Assembly (NCBI GenBank): GCA_963377175.1
Contig: CAUJNA010000511.1
Coordinates: 146,255-210,254, forward strand
Length of the DNA: 64,000 nt
Reading direction: 5' to 3'
Source: Effrenium voratum
Lineage: Eukaryota; Sar; Dinophyceae; Suessiales; Symbiodiniaceae
The translations under genes were made by a program, and so were the position numbers. Positions 52,201-60,300 of this stretch are shown piece by piece; positions within the stretch are counted from its first letter, which is position 1, and every line of letters starts with the position of its first letter. The notes under the pieces are model-generated. The model ran no database searches. It was not told the origin of the DNA and was given only the letters and a program-made list of their open reading frames with translations.

Positions 52201-52601
52201 CTGAATTCCTCCCGCTTGGGTATGAACACTTTGAGCGAATTAGAACCAAGCTCACTGAAGTCATGATGAGACGTCCCAAGAGTGGTGCTTCCCCTTGGAT
52301 TGCCTGCAATGTACTTGTCGAGGAGATGCAAGACCCAGAGGAGTACTACCACATCCGTGTCCTGCAGAACAATCGGCGATTCTTGCTTCGCGCTCAGGCT
52401 GCAGAAGTCGACTCATTTTTGCAGGCATTGCATGAGCATGATGGCCAATTTAAAGCCATCCATGGACCGATTGGGGTCCTCAAGCGTACGTTGAATCGGT
52501 TAGGGTGGACCACAACCCCTGACGGACATATTTGCACCGACAGAATGATTCGAATTAGTCTGGCCCTTAATGCGCCGACTCTTGCGCAAATCCTGGCTTA
52601 A
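49212..52601 (+). CDS. LINE ORF2: endonuclease and reverse transcriptase
   Basis: This is a 1129-residue open frame. It begins close to GVRIGEASNPGP, whose NPGP (49251-49262) is the core of 2A-type ribosome-skipping peptides. The endonuclease of the AP/EEP class follows: CAFNPTSVY, VVLLSETSAT (catalytic Glu), ITIYGFAKG and IIGGDLNRQ; the terminal SDH motif appears as SVH. After a ~350-residue linker the RT has VSRVTMLAKR-like, ITVTSLLWRWWAS, FTLDIVKCFN (motif A Asp), TTGLPEGCPISV (motif B) and TFYDNWSW (motif C, 51816-51833). The usual second Asp of motif C is Asn. No ATG precedes NPGP in frame, so expression must come by read-in from the upstream region. The frame is free of stops. Confidence 0.8.
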   Translation: MVLVPGVRIGEASNPGPDPLPTVCICAFNPTSVYQRSEQLAKCGDVVLLSETSATQRVQKLESRALRTLGMRSVWSPPVDPHKASDSYATSLRGASRGTACLSRFPIRETRDPFPISWGKTGRISECYVQIGHLQIRIITIYGFAKGTPNGLSMTNFLLEAAGQRLLLNRTPTIIGGDLNRQVNTLSAWTPLRNQGFVELHDYAACALGTATEPTCVSNGNKGPGTRNDTLLIDPRLVPFLTHVKVDSEKAISVHRPAQAFFQLPREQIKALRWRLPKDFAGLGISTSQLDAAYLEDGLEPSQPNISVERTPDGLIEWTRKLETVIDRKMQKLHVQDPVLFPYPGLPKASKGRCIERRAVLKPIAAPCRQARHNDYQPPGEAVTIRSKQKVRQARRLRSLLHLVTKYAHNPADHIAKQMQDEWNAALNAKGYHGPFVDWLLKWPEIPFVTVQTPHEAELNDIMQIVEYDANAAVLFEVSKRKEAGQFADRLDVSEAYCQKKIQQVKGPQLPPVRQLTSWVKLNVAPLRIKAKGELRFRVLNFDAFDIYLDEKICQLTRVDGDVISITQCGASCYENPVCIKQRREICDERDLHRAFAQYWMQFWNRDDEDNPHAWDAWSQHIDAFPTHQIIDSIDMSDIGYWKLTRSDMKTRSSQGVCGWSVPAHKLLSDCIVTDLVSILNSFREGWPEWLMTSRVTMLAKREDCVEEKHTRPITVTSLLWRWWASTLARQVLSKWMHTLPPSVKGGVPQSSVHDVAMQTHLAIERAHDGGVPIAGFTLDIVKCFNCIPREPAQMLLAKLGIPPDLIRTWYRSLQRLTRVIDIGGNLSQPIRATTGLPEGCPISVLGMAAVAWAFAMSISHPQVQVLTFYDNWSWISPVIELHQATLVKTVSFCEMLRLKIDFGKSWAWGTTKELRRSWETILRNNLEGGSSVPIVLQATDLGIVCHFAKSHGLLKAGERIESGIRRLGNLIHVRSSIDVAGHLVQTVIWPHALFGAEFLPLGYEHFERIRTKLTEVMMRRPKSGASPWIACNVLVEEMQDPEEYYHIRVLQNNRRFLLRAQAAEVDSFLQALHEHDGQFKAIHGPIGVLKRTLNRLGWTTTPDGHICTDRMIRISLALNAPTLAQILA

Positions 52602-53600
52602 ATTTGCCACTGGCAAGGCAGCACACCGCAAAGAAACCGCCGGAGAATCTGCTTTTGACCGAACCATCACTGCACGGACCATTGCAAAATTGCCGACTGA
52701 GCTCCAACACACCGCGTGTTTGCAGATTGCTGGGGGATACCAGTCAGACGCCAGAAAAGCTAAATGGGTCCCTGACAACGAAGGACTCTGCTCAGCTGAG
52801 GGTAAATCTGACTTGACCTGCAACCCAGATGACCCGATCTGGAGAGTACCTATCGCTCGTGAGCATGACTCAGCGCCGGCCAAAGAGTTTCTCCACTACA
52901 CAACAACCGCGGTTGCTGTCAGACCCATCCCCACCGAGTTAGGTCCGGGGAAGATCCGCTTCTTCACCGATGGATCAGGCGCATATCAAACTGATCTTGA
53001 CGCACGCCTGTCCGCTTGGAGTGTCGTCATGTGTCGAGGCAGCATTGAACAATGCATTGAGCACTTCCAACGGATGCGCGTTACGAGACAAATTCCCGAC
53101 TGTTTTCAAGTCGTTGCTACCGCGCAATGCAGCAGTGAACAATCTGTTCCTCGGGCCGAACTCGAAGCGGTTGTAGCCGCTCTTGAAGCCTACCCGGGTG
53201 CAACTGTGTACACTGACTGCGAAAGTGTTGTAAAAATCTGGGAAAGTACTCGACTTAAATTGTGCCAAGTGCTTCTTAGCAACAGCAGCAATGCTGACCT
53301 AGCGAGACGCCTCTTGGCAGTTGTGCAATGCCCAGGTCAAAGCGTGATCAAGGTCAAGGCACACATTGACCCACTTAGCTGTGCCGATGACTTTATTGGT
53401 TTTCTCCAGTTAGGCAACCAGATTGCCGACGAAGCCGCCAAAGCTGCTCTAAGTGCAATCCCCTGCGACTTGACTGACGCTGCGCGAAAGATTTTTGTCG
53501 CCAACAAGGCAAGAAAAATCAAACTCAGAGAAGTGCTTGAGTACGCTGCCAGAGTTACCATAACATACTTGCAGAAGTGTCAGGCTAAAGCTGATGACTC
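52570..53600 (+). CDS. LINE RNase H domain
   Basis: The frame (+1 relative to RT) overlaps the RT end by 32 bp. RNase H acidic residues are all present: IRFFTDGSGAYQ (D1, ~52965), PRAELEAVVAALEAY (E), TVYTDCESVVKIW (D2, ~53212) and NQIADEAAKAAL (D3, ~53430). VIKVKAHIDPL corresponds to the conserved His region. It would remove RNA from the cDNA hybrid during target-primed reverse transcription. The frame change from RT is either a single-base lesion or a programmed shift. The last ~15 codons of the open frame are viral DNA after the junction. Confidence 0.75.
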
Positions 53601-53947
53601 GAGGATCTCGACGCGGCGCTCCAGCGCCTCACGGCGGCAAGTCTTGCGGTTGGCCTCCCCCTCAAGCTGAGCAGCCCGCTCCCGCGCCATCTGCAGCTCC
53701 GCCAGATTTCGCTCACAGCGTTCGCAGAGCTGCTCCGCACCCCGAGGAGAGTCCCATTGCGCGCAGCTTCGGTGGTAAGATCCTCTTCAAGGTACTTGAT
53801 GCGGAGCCGGTAGTACAGACGCTCGACCTGGAGCAGCGCATCCTTGCGAGCCCGCGCGGGAGGCCGCTGGACCATCACATCTGCCCACACGGCGGGCTTC
53901 TCCATAAACCATGCCTGCACGCATCGGAAGGCCGCCGAGGAAGTCAT
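53601..53947 (-). pseudogene. Viral coiled-coil protein 1, cut by the LINE
   Basis: The ATG at 53947 gives MTSSAAFRCVQAWFMEKPAV, PPARARKDALLQVERLYYRL and IKYLEEDLTTEAARNGTLLG. After a frame slip the coiled coil continues as RNLAELQMARERAAQLEGEA and REALERRVEIL, ending at the LINE junction. It resembles the next gene (MEKPAxWAD, RPP, R-K/E-DALL-x-ER), so the two are tandem paralogues. Confidence 0.5.
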
Positions 53948-53974
53948 CTTGAGCAGCTGCGGCGGATCGAATCA

Positions 53975-54316
53975 TTAAGGCGAAACGAGAGCTTGGGATC
54001 TTTTTTCTCGCGCGTCCTCAAGCTCATCTGGCGCCTGCGCGAGGATCTCACCGAGCTGCGCCACCCGCAGGCGGAGAATTCTGTTGCTGCGCTCCAGCTC
54101 TTCAACGCGCTCCCTAGCTCGCTCGCGCTCTCTGTCGATGAGATTGTTAAGGCCGTCCACCCGCCGGCGGAGATGTCTGTTCTCGCGCTCCCGCTCCTGA
54201 GTTTCGCCGAGAAGCTGCTGCGAGATGAGATGCCGCTGGTGCGAGCGCTCGGCCTCAAGCAGCGCGTCCTCGCGAGGCCGCTTGCGCTGCATGTCGCAGG
54301 GAGGCCGCTGGGCCAT
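53975..54316 (-). CDS. Viral coiled-coil protein 2
   Basis: An intact 113-residue frame from the ATG at 54316: MAQRPPCDMQRKRPREDALL, LGETQERERENRHLRRRVDG and ARERVEELERSNRILRLRVA. The reading upstream of the ATG (LEKPAAWADEDAP) is also paralogous to gene 1, so the true start may be farther right, overlapping the polymerase remnant. Almost wholly alpha-helical; a structural or scaffold role is a guess. Confidence 0.5.
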   Translation of the reverse strand: MAQRPPCDMQRKRPREDALLEAERSHQRHLISQQLLGETQERERENRHLRRRVDGLNNLIDRERERARERVEELERSNRILRLRVAQLGEILAQAPDELEDAREKRSQALVSP

Positions 54317-54384
54317 CAGAGCAGCCGCAAGGCAGGGAGCGTCCTCGTCCGCCCACGCGGCGGGCTTTTCCAGAAGCCATGCCT

Positions 54385-54735
54385 GTACATCTTGGAGCGC
54401 AGGCCCACGTACTCCAGGATCCTGGCGGGGAAGGTCTCGTCGCCGAGCTTGCCCAGCTGGCCCATCACCTCGATGGCCTTGGCGCGCGCCGCTGCCGAGA
54501 GCGCGCTCAGGTCCCTCTCGGGGTCCTTGGACTTGCCGGCCACGTCGAAGAGGGCGGCGCCGTTCAGGTTCGCGTGGAGCGGGTCCTGCAGCTCGAAGAT
54601 CTGCACCATCACGGAGTTGGTGTCCGTGAAGAGCAGCCTTATCTTCGGGAAGAGCCTCCTCATGTGGAGGTAGTAGGCCTTCTCCATCATGAGCTTGGAG
54701 AGCTGCAGCGTGCGGGCAGTAGTAAGGAATGTCAG
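54385..54735 (-). pseudogene. B-family DNA polymerase, C-terminal remnant
   Basis: About 117 residues on the minus strand: TARTLQLSKLMMEKAYYLHM, LLFTDTNSVMVQIF (polymerase motif C, DTDS-like) and ARILEYVGLRSKMY. This is the palm/thumb end of a Polinton-type, probably protein-primed, PolB. The exonuclease, motif A and motif B regions are gone. The usual second Asp of DTD reads Asn (DTN). Both ends terminate at junctions with unrelated sequence. Confidence 0.7.
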
Positions 54736-55211
54736 CTTATAGGGACCTAATTATTTGGGATTTTTGGTCCCAAAACGGCTCAAAACAGCCAAATTTCGGC
54801 CAAAAATCCTTTGTCACCAGTGATGTCACCGCATCGTCGCCGCTCCGTTTTTGGAGCAAAAAGCGCTGAAAACGGCGAACTTCGAAAAGTGCGTTTTTCG
54901 TGTCCTGCGTCTTTTGTGCTGCCTGGGCCTCCAAATTCGCTCGTTTTCCGCCGAAAACCTGCTCCAGGTGTTTGCAGTGCTCCGAAATCCGTTTTCTAGC
55001 CCGAAAAACCTTGAATTCCAGCCCGCCGAGCTTGTCACCGCTGAAGTCACCGGTCTCTAACACGTCAGCCCGCCGAGGCACACCTCAGAGTCAGCCAGCG
55101 TCTGACGCGGCAGCCCGCCGAGGTGCTCCCGAGTAACACGTCAGCCTGCCGAGGTTTTCCCACGTAACCGCTGAACTAGTCACCGCTGATGTCACCGGTC
55201 TCTAACACGTC
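54736..55211. repeat. Short inverted-repeat-rich DNA
   Basis: Contains TGGGATTTTTGGTCCCA and AAAACGGCTCAAAACAGCC-type elements. Later come three copies of ACACGTCAGCCCGCCGAGG and two of TCACCGCTGATGTCACCGGT or variants. Style matches the hairpin regions at 18 and 60 kb. No gene. Confidence 0.6.
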
Positions 55212-55294
55212 AGCCCGAGGTGCCGGGGAGGAATCGAACCTCCGAAACGTCGCTCCGGAGACCAACGCCCAAGCCATGTCACCACGGGCTCTCG
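55212..55294 (-). other. tRNA-like 3' half
   Basis: The minus strand contains GGAGGTTCGATTCCTCC, a perfect T-arm (5-bp stem, 7-nt loop), followed by CCGGCA as in an acceptor stem. A D-arm-like GTGGTGACATGGCTTGGGC lies upstream. The 5' acceptor strand that should pair is absent. A tRNA pseudogene or tRNA-derived element is likely. Confidence 0.4.
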
Positions 55295-55394
55295 TTACCG
55301 TCCCAAAACGTCGCTTTTTGGCGCAAAAACGGTCTCACCGCAATGTCACCGCTTTGTCACGCTCTCTTTGGGGCCGAAAAGTGCGCAAAAGGCT

Positions 55395-55590
55395 TGGAAA
55401 AGCGAGGCCGGCTCCACGGCTTCGGTCTGAGCGAGCCATCTCCACCGAAGTCGGAAATCCGACCTCGCTCCACACCGAAGTTGTTCTGCATAATTGAAGG
55501 ATACTTTCCCTCAATTCACTGGTAGCGAGGTCCAACCCGTCCACCTGGCGCGGGCCTGGCAATCCTGTGTTGGGCGCAGGATTGCCCCAG
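55395..55590. repeat. Repeat mosaic with CAATCCTG hairpins
   Basis: Contains single copies of GAGGCCGGCTCCACGGCTTCGG-like and GCGCGGGCCTGGC motifs as at 18.8-19.0 kb, then the first CAATCCTG...CAGGATTG hairpins (55559-55650 in total). These hairpins run into the 3' end of the adenine methyltransferase gene. Confidence 0.6.
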
Positions 55591-56397
55591 TCAATCCTGT
55601 GTTGGGCACAGGATTGCTTCACTCAATCCTGTCGCCACAGCAGGATTGCCCCGGTGCACTACCAGCAGCTCTGGCTTGGAGCCGTTCTTGCCAGAACACA
55701 GCCTTGTGATGGAGCCGGCCCTGCTGTAGAGCTCCCAGGCTTCAGGCACGTCATTGATGCTCAGGAGGAAGGGCAGGCCGCTTGCGAAGAGCGCGTCTCG
55801 GAGCTCTGAGTGGAAGGCCAGGTCATGCCCCCGCCTCCTCGTGCCATAGTAGTTCATGCTGCGGCCTGGGAAGATGTAGGGAGGATCGGCGTATATGGCT
55901 TGTCGGGGCGCCTGGCGGGGCAGAGCGCGTAGATGGGCCAGCGCGTCCTGGCGCCGCACGGTCACGTTTGTGGGCGGCCGTTGCAGACGCCGCACGCTGC
56001 TCAGCGCCAGTGGCCGCTGCTGTGTGAAGGAGCCCCACTTTCCCGAGAAGCTGTTGCGCAGCAGGACGTATGAGCAGGCAGCCCGGCGCCCGGCGCGGCC
56101 TCTCTGAGCGCCCGGCAGGAGGCGACTGAAGTAGAAGCGCCTGTCTATCTTGCGCCCTGCCAGGCGCAGCAAGGAGCGCAGGAAGACCGGGTCTTGCCTT
56201 AAGTAGCAGCGGTGCAGGTTTGCGACGGGCTCAAAGGCGTCGACACCACGCACCTTCAGGGCCGGACGCCGGATGGCGAGGTAGTATTCCAGCTTTCCAG
56301 AGCCGAAGAAGGGAGAGTGAAGCACAGCGACGTCCCCCAGCAGCCGGTCCACATGTGGGGCCAACCACGATTTGCTTCCCATATACTTCAGCTGCAT
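55591..56397 (-). CDS. D12-class N6-adenine DNA methyltransferase
   Basis: An intact frame of 268 residues from the ATG at 56397. MQLKYMGSKSWLAPHVDRLL is the Dam-like opening, HSPFFGSGKLEYYLA is the FxGxG SAM-binding motif, and AIYADPPYIFPGRSMNYYG holds the catalytic DPPY. The target-recognition helices lie between (CSYVLLRNSFSGKWGSF). It methylates adenine in short DNA sites. The final ~20 residues (HRGNPAVATGLSEAILCPTQ) are translated from CAATCCTG hairpin repeats, so the native stop may have been lost. It is divergent from the packaging ATPase with an 80-bp gap. Confidence 0.8.
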   Translation of the reverse strand: MQLKYMGSKSWLAPHVDRLLGDVAVLHSPFFGSGKLEYYLAIRRPALKVRGVDAFEPVANLHRCYLRQDPVFLRSLLRLAGRKIDRRFYFSRLLPGAQRGRAGRRAACSYVLLRNSFSGKWGSFTQQRPLALSSVRRLQRPPTNVTVRRQDALAHLRALPRQAPRQAIYADPPYIFPGRSMNYYGTRRRGHDLAFHSELRDALFASGLPFLLSINDVPEAWELYSRAGSITRLCSGKNGSKPELLVVHRGNPAVATGLSEAILCPTQD

Positions 56398-56477
56398 GCC
56401 GGCCTTTAGATTTATCCCGGTCTCACTGCCCGGCTTCCCTGCGTCGAATTTGGCAAGTAAGGCAAAGGAGCAAAGTC
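56398..56477. promoter_or_regulatory. Divergent promoter of methyltransferase and ATPase
   Basis: Eighty bases between two head-to-head ATGs. GCCTTTAGATTTATCC near the methyltransferase end is the only AT-rich element. Assignment is positional. Confidence 0.4.
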
Positions 56478-57293
56478 ATGGGGAAGATCAAGCTGTTTCC
56501 TACGGCCGAGTACAGCAGCAAACAGCCCTCGGACCCCGTGGTGCCCCTGGTACCATGTACAGGTATCTTCCTCGGCCCCAGCAAGTCCGGCAAAACCGTG
56601 GCGCTGATCAGCATGATTCTGGAGCAATACCGCGGAGTCTTTGAGAAAATCTACATATTCAGTCCCAGTGTGAATATCGACGACAGCTGGATCCCCGTCA
56701 AGAAGTACATAGAGGAGGACCTGGGGGTGAATACCGAACGGGAGAGGGCCTACTACGACGAGTGGGACGAGGCGGCGCTGCGGGACATCATCCAGAGGCA
56801 GCGCAAGATCACCGAGACATCCAAGAAGTTGGAGATGAAGAAGCTGTATCAGGTGCTGATAATCTGCGACGACTTCGCAGATAGCCCACAGCTTCACAAA
56901 CCTCACGGCGCCCTGGATACGCTCTTCATCAGGGGTCGGCACCTGCAAATAAGCACCTGGGTGAGCTCCCAGAAGCTGAAGCTTATCAGCGCAGCAGTGC
57001 GGGTCAATCAGCAATTTCTCTGCTGCTGGAGGCTGCGCAACCAGCACGAGCTGGACGCCGTCATCAAAGAGCTGAGCGCCCTGTTGCCGAAGGACAAGCA
57101 CAGGATCTACGAGCAGGCGACTCGGGAGCCCTGCAGCTTCCTCTTCGTCTACTACCTCAAGCCAAAGAATCAAATGTTCCACTTGCGCTTCGAAGAGCGT
57201 TTTGCACTGGAAAGAGAAGCCGATGGGAGCGGCGCTCAGCTTCCTGGGCCAGAAGCTGTTCGCTTGCTCTACGCTCATCAATGCGAGGTGTGA
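56478..57293 (+). CDS. A32/FtsK-HerA-like genome packaging ATPase
   Basis: ATG at 56478 (MGKIKLFPTAEYSSKQ) to TGA, 271 residues with no frame break. GIFLGPSKSGKTVAL is the Walker A (residues ~29-43). VLIICDDFADSPQ is the Walker B with the DD pair (~127-139). STWVSSQKLKLISAAVRVN matches the following sensor region with a Gln. TEKIYIFSPS-type FEKIYIFSPSVNIDD follows Walker A as in viral packaging ATPases. It would pump viral DNA into capsids. This is the best preserved viral gene in the window and could still encode a folded protein. Confidence 0.85.
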   Translation: MGKIKLFPTAEYSSKQPSDPVVPLVPCTGIFLGPSKSGKTVALISMILEQYRGVFEKIYIFSPSVNIDDSWIPVKKYIEEDLGVNTERERAYYDEWDEAALRDIIQRQRKITETSKKLEMKKLYQVLIICDDFADSPQLHKPHGALDTLFIRGRHLQISTWVSSQKLKLISAAVRVNQQFLCCWRLRNQHELDAVIKELSALLPKDKHRIYEQATREPCSFLFVYYLKPKNQMFHLRFEERFALEREADGSGAQLPGPEAVRLLYAHQCEV

Positions 57294-57389
57294 GAACATC
57301 TCCTGCGCCTCAGGCGCTCAGTGCTGCACTCTGTCGCAGCAGTCCAGTCGCCCATCATCCGTCGAACGGGCGGCTTCCTTAGAAAAGGC

Positions 57390-57555
57390 ATGACAACGAT
57401 CTACGTGGACAGCCACAAGAGGGTAGCCGGCTCGGACAGCGACTTCGAGGTAGACCTGGGAGCTGCAGAGCGACGCCAGGCTGGCTGTCTACAAGATCAG
57501 AATCGCGGACAGCTTTTTGTCGACTGATCGCGGTCGCTACCTCCACTAATTTGAC
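57390..57555 (+). pseudogene. Possible minor capsid protein N-terminus
   Basis: ATG at 57390: MTTIYVDSHKRVAGSDSDFE followed by VDLG. The string VDS-x-KR-x-G-(S/T)-x-S-D-F resembles the N-terminus of Polinton minor capsid (penton-like) proteins. After ~32 codons a frame slip leads to LAVYKIRIADSFLSTDRGRY and an in-frame TAA. The gene is then cut by the foldback element at about 57578. It stands ~100 bp after the ATPase, same strand, in keeping with a morphogenesis cluster. Confidence 0.5.
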
Positions 57556-57577
57556 GCCGCGCTCGGAACGCTGAATT

Positions 57578-58074
57578 GGGCCTCTCTCTTTAGAGGGAGA
57601 TTCCCAAATGGCGTATATTCTACCTGAGAGGCTTCTGACACTCGTCCGTCCAGCATTTGACCTCGTCCTGCGAAGGATTCGAAGTCTAAAACGCTGCGTG
57701 CAGGCGTGTGGCTGCAAAATAGAGACCCCTATATATGCTTGCAATTTGGCTCCAGGTTGCATTTCAAGCGAGCCAACCTTTGCAGGGCTAAGAAAAACAA
57801 AAAAAAAGAAAACAAGGGGTCCCAAAAAAAGGGGTCCCCGAAAAAAAGGGAAAAGGGGTTTCCTTTGGCAAAGCTTGACATCGCTTGAAATGCAACCTGG
57901 AGCCAATTGCAGCGCATATCTAGGGGTCTCTATTTTGCAGCCACACGCCTGCACGCAGCGTTTTAGACTTCGAATCCTTCGCAGGACGATGTCAAATGCT
58001 GGACGGACGAGTGTCAGAAGCCTCTCAGGTAGAATATAAGCCATTTGGAAAACCTCCTCTAAAGAGAGAGGTTC
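57578..58074. mobile_element. Foldback element, family A copy 3
   Basis: The most symmetrical copy: arms of ~220 bp from CCTCTCTCTTTAGAGG inward. They share ATTCTACCTGAGAGGCTTCT, the CGTGCAGGCGTGTGGCTGCA core, ACCCCTA(T/G)ATA and TTGCATTTCAAGCGA. The loop has AAGGGGTCCCAAAAAAAGGG. It truncates the viral minor-capsid-like gene. Arms differ from each other at only a few positions, implying recent insertion or conversion. Confidence 0.92.
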
Positions 58075-58339
58075 GCCTGAGAACTGCTGAAAAGTCTTCT
58101 AAAGAGAGGGATACAGGGAATGCAGGGATTCCCTGCAGAAACCCTGCATTGAAATTTTCCCAGGATTTCTTGCTATACGCTTAATTTCTTCAACACAAGT
58201 GCCAACACAATTGCCACTCGTGTTCACATTTCTGCCGCGCCAAGCCGCTATACGCGCTTAATTTCAACATGTCGGATTACATGTCGGATGAACATGTTCT
58301 TGGCACTCCGGCCGCGCCTGCCCGGCATTGAAGCCACGC
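58075..58339. repeat. Short palindromes and CGCC-spacer fragments
   Basis: Contains AATGCAGGGATTCCCTGCA, CACAAGTGCCAACACAATTG and GCCCGGCATTGAAGCCACGC, echoes of the 18-kb hairpin array. No gene. Confidence 0.55.
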
Positions 58340-58850
58340 CAAGCCGCTGAACCCCCACTCTCCCCCGGCTCGTTGCTATATGTGCTATATGTGCTATATG
58401 GGTCTTACACGCCAAGCCGCTGAACCCCCACCCCCACTCTCCCCCGCGTCCATGCTATATGTGCTATATGTGCTATATGGGTCTTACACGCCAAGCCGCT
58501 GAACCCCCACTCTCCCCCAGCTCCTTGCTATATGTACTATATGTGCTATATACTCTGTACGCGCGAAAACTGTACTATATATGCTATATAGGGCCATATA
58601 GCACATATAGTACATATAGCATGGACCCGGGGGGGAGTGGATGTTCAGTGGCTTGCCTTGTGAGATATAGCACATATAGCACATATAGCATGGACCCGGG
58701 GGGGAGTGGATGTTCAGTGGCTTGCCTTGTGAGATATAGCACATATAGCACATATAGCATGGACCCGGCGGAGAGTGGATGTTCAGCGGGTTGCCGCGCC
58801 CTGCGTAGCCTGCCTGCCGCGCCTGCCTGCGTAGACGCCAGCGCCGCATG
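58340..58850. mobile_element. CTATATGTG foldback repeat, family B copy 2
   Basis: Three left units (TTGCTATATGTGCTATATG..., GTCTTACACGCCAAGCCGCT) occupy 58340-58555. A unique centre (58555-58595) follows, then three right units of GATATAGCACATATAGCA and GGACCCGGGGGGGAGTGGAT to 58790. Same organisation as 17190-17960, with shorter right units that lack the GTAAGACCC step. Confidence 0.85.
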
Positions 58851-59160
58851 TTTGCATGGTTTTTGCATGTTTGCATGACATGACATGGTTTTTTGCACGG
58901 TTTTGCATGGTTTTTTGCACGGTTTTGCATGGTTTTTTGCACGTTTTTGCATGGTTTTTGCACGGTTTTGCATGTTTTTTGCACGTTTTTGCATGGTTTT
59001 TGCATGATTTTGACATGATTTTGACATGATTTTGACATGATTTTGACATGGTTTTTGCATGGTTTTTGCATGACATGATTTTGCACGTTTTTTTTTTCGC
59101 ACGGTTTTTTGCATGTCATGTGGCTCAACCCCACCCCCCTTCCCCTGTTTTTTTCCTGTC
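58851..59160. repeat. GCATGGTTTTTGCA-type repeat
   Basis: About thirty variants of TTTTGCATGG, TTTTGCACGG and TTTTGACATGA. The complement resembles the TGCAAAAA repeat at 11160-11420. Open frames here are artefacts. Confidence 0.9.
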
Positions 59161-59520
59161 AGGCTGGCCGTACGTAGGTTCATCCTGGAGCTGAACTTCT
59201 GCGAGGCAGGGCAGTGCCGAGCGGGCACTTAACTAACAGTGCCGAGCGGGCACTTAACTAACAGTGCCGAGCGGGCACGTGCCGAGCAGGCACAGGCAGT
59301 GCCGAGCGGGCACGTGCCGAGCTGGCACAGTGCCGAGCGGGCACTTGTAGGAACCCCGGTGCCGAGCTGGCACCGTGGAGGGGGTGCAGTGCCGAGCGGG
59401 CACTAGTAACTAAATGTGCCGAGCGGGCACGTGCCGAGCGGGCACCTAGGTAAGCGCGCCGAGCAGGCACAGTGCCGAGCGGGCACGTGCCGAGCTGGCA
59501 CCGAAGGAGCGCCAAGGCGC
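59161..59520. repeat. GTGCCGAGCGGGCAC hairpin array
   Basis: About fourteen copies of GTGCCGAGCGGGCAC or single-base variants (GAGCAGGCAC, GAGCTGGCAC) in 59213-59500. Each is a 5-bp stem with a small loop. Spacing is irregular (13-32 bp), with TTAACTAACA between some copies. Confidence 0.9.
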
Positions 59521-60300
59521 AGCTTTGAAGCAGGCGTCCACTGTGGTTGAGTGGCTCGCCCAACGGCTTAGTACTGGCTCGCCCAACCCAACGGGTTCGC
59601 CCAATACGTACGGGCTCGCCCAACGGCCCCTTAGTACTGGCTCGCCCAACCTCGTTTGATGGCTCGCCCAACGGGTTCGCCCAACCTCGTTTGATGGCTC
59701 GCCCAACGGCTTAGTACTGGCTCGCCCAACCCCTTAGTCCTGGCTCGCCCAACTGGCTCGCCCAACTGGTTCGCCCAAGTACTGGCTCGCCCAACGGCTT
59801 AGTACTGGCTCGCCCAACTGGTTCGCCCAAGTACGGGCTCGCCCAACTTAGTACTGGCTCGCCCAACCTCGTTTGATGGCTCGCCCAACGGCTTAGTACT
59901 GGCTCGCCCAAGTACGGGTTCAGCGGCAAGTCCGAGTGCGCAAGACGTTCGTGTCGTACTGGAAGTATACCAGGAAATTGAAAGTTAATATCTTTCAATT
60001 CAAATTCCCTGGTGCAGGTTGGCCCCTTAGTACTGGCTCGCCCAACCCCTTAGTACTGGCTCGCCCAACTGGCTCGCCCAACGGGTTGGTCAGCGGCAAG
60101 TCCGAGTGCGCAAGACGTTCGTGTCGTACTGGAAGTATACCAAAGTGAAAGTTAATATCTTTCAATTCAAATTCCCTGGTGCAGGTTGGCCCCTTAGTAC
60201 TGGCTCGCCCAACCCCTTAGTACTGGCTCGCCCAACTGGCTCGCCCAACGGGTTGGTCAGCGGCAAGTCCGAGTTCGCAAGACGTTCGTGTCGTCATTGA
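59521..60300. repeat. GGCTCGCCCAA repeats and ~165-bp tandem units
   Basis: About 25 copies of GGCTCGCCCAAC, many followed by GGCTTAGTACT, occupy 59550-59915. From 59926 two full and one partial ~165-bp units follow: CAGCGGCAAGTCCGAGTGCG, AAGTTAATATCTTTCAATTC and GGTTGGCCCCTTAGTACTGG, at 59926, 60085 and 60257. No gene. Confidence 0.9.

Larger units (their letters stand above)
42926..53600 (+). mobile_element. ~10.7-kb non-LTR retrotransposon (LINE) with methyltransferase
   Basis: Codon and base composition change sharply at about 42925 (viral GC-rich to ~47% GC) and again at about 53600. Order: C5 methyltransferase, ORF1 with ubiquitin-like domain and coiled coil, Cys-rich ORF2 N-terminus, NPGP, AP endonuclease, reverse transcriptase, RNase H. 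Viral sequence lies on both sides with genes on the opposite strand. No poly(A) tail, 3' UTR or target duplication is visible, so the 3' end may be truncated. Frame breaks are few (about five in 10 kb), so it is younger than the viral pieces. Confidence 0.8.

Noticed and set aside
53594..54673. 359-codon plus-strand frame after the LINE
   Set aside because: Antisense to the coiled-coil and polymerase remnants, whose minus-strand motifs are clear.
58340..58850. CRISPR-like regular repeats
   Set aside because: Units are mirrored across a centre and spacers are not unique; it is a eukaryotic foldback repeat.
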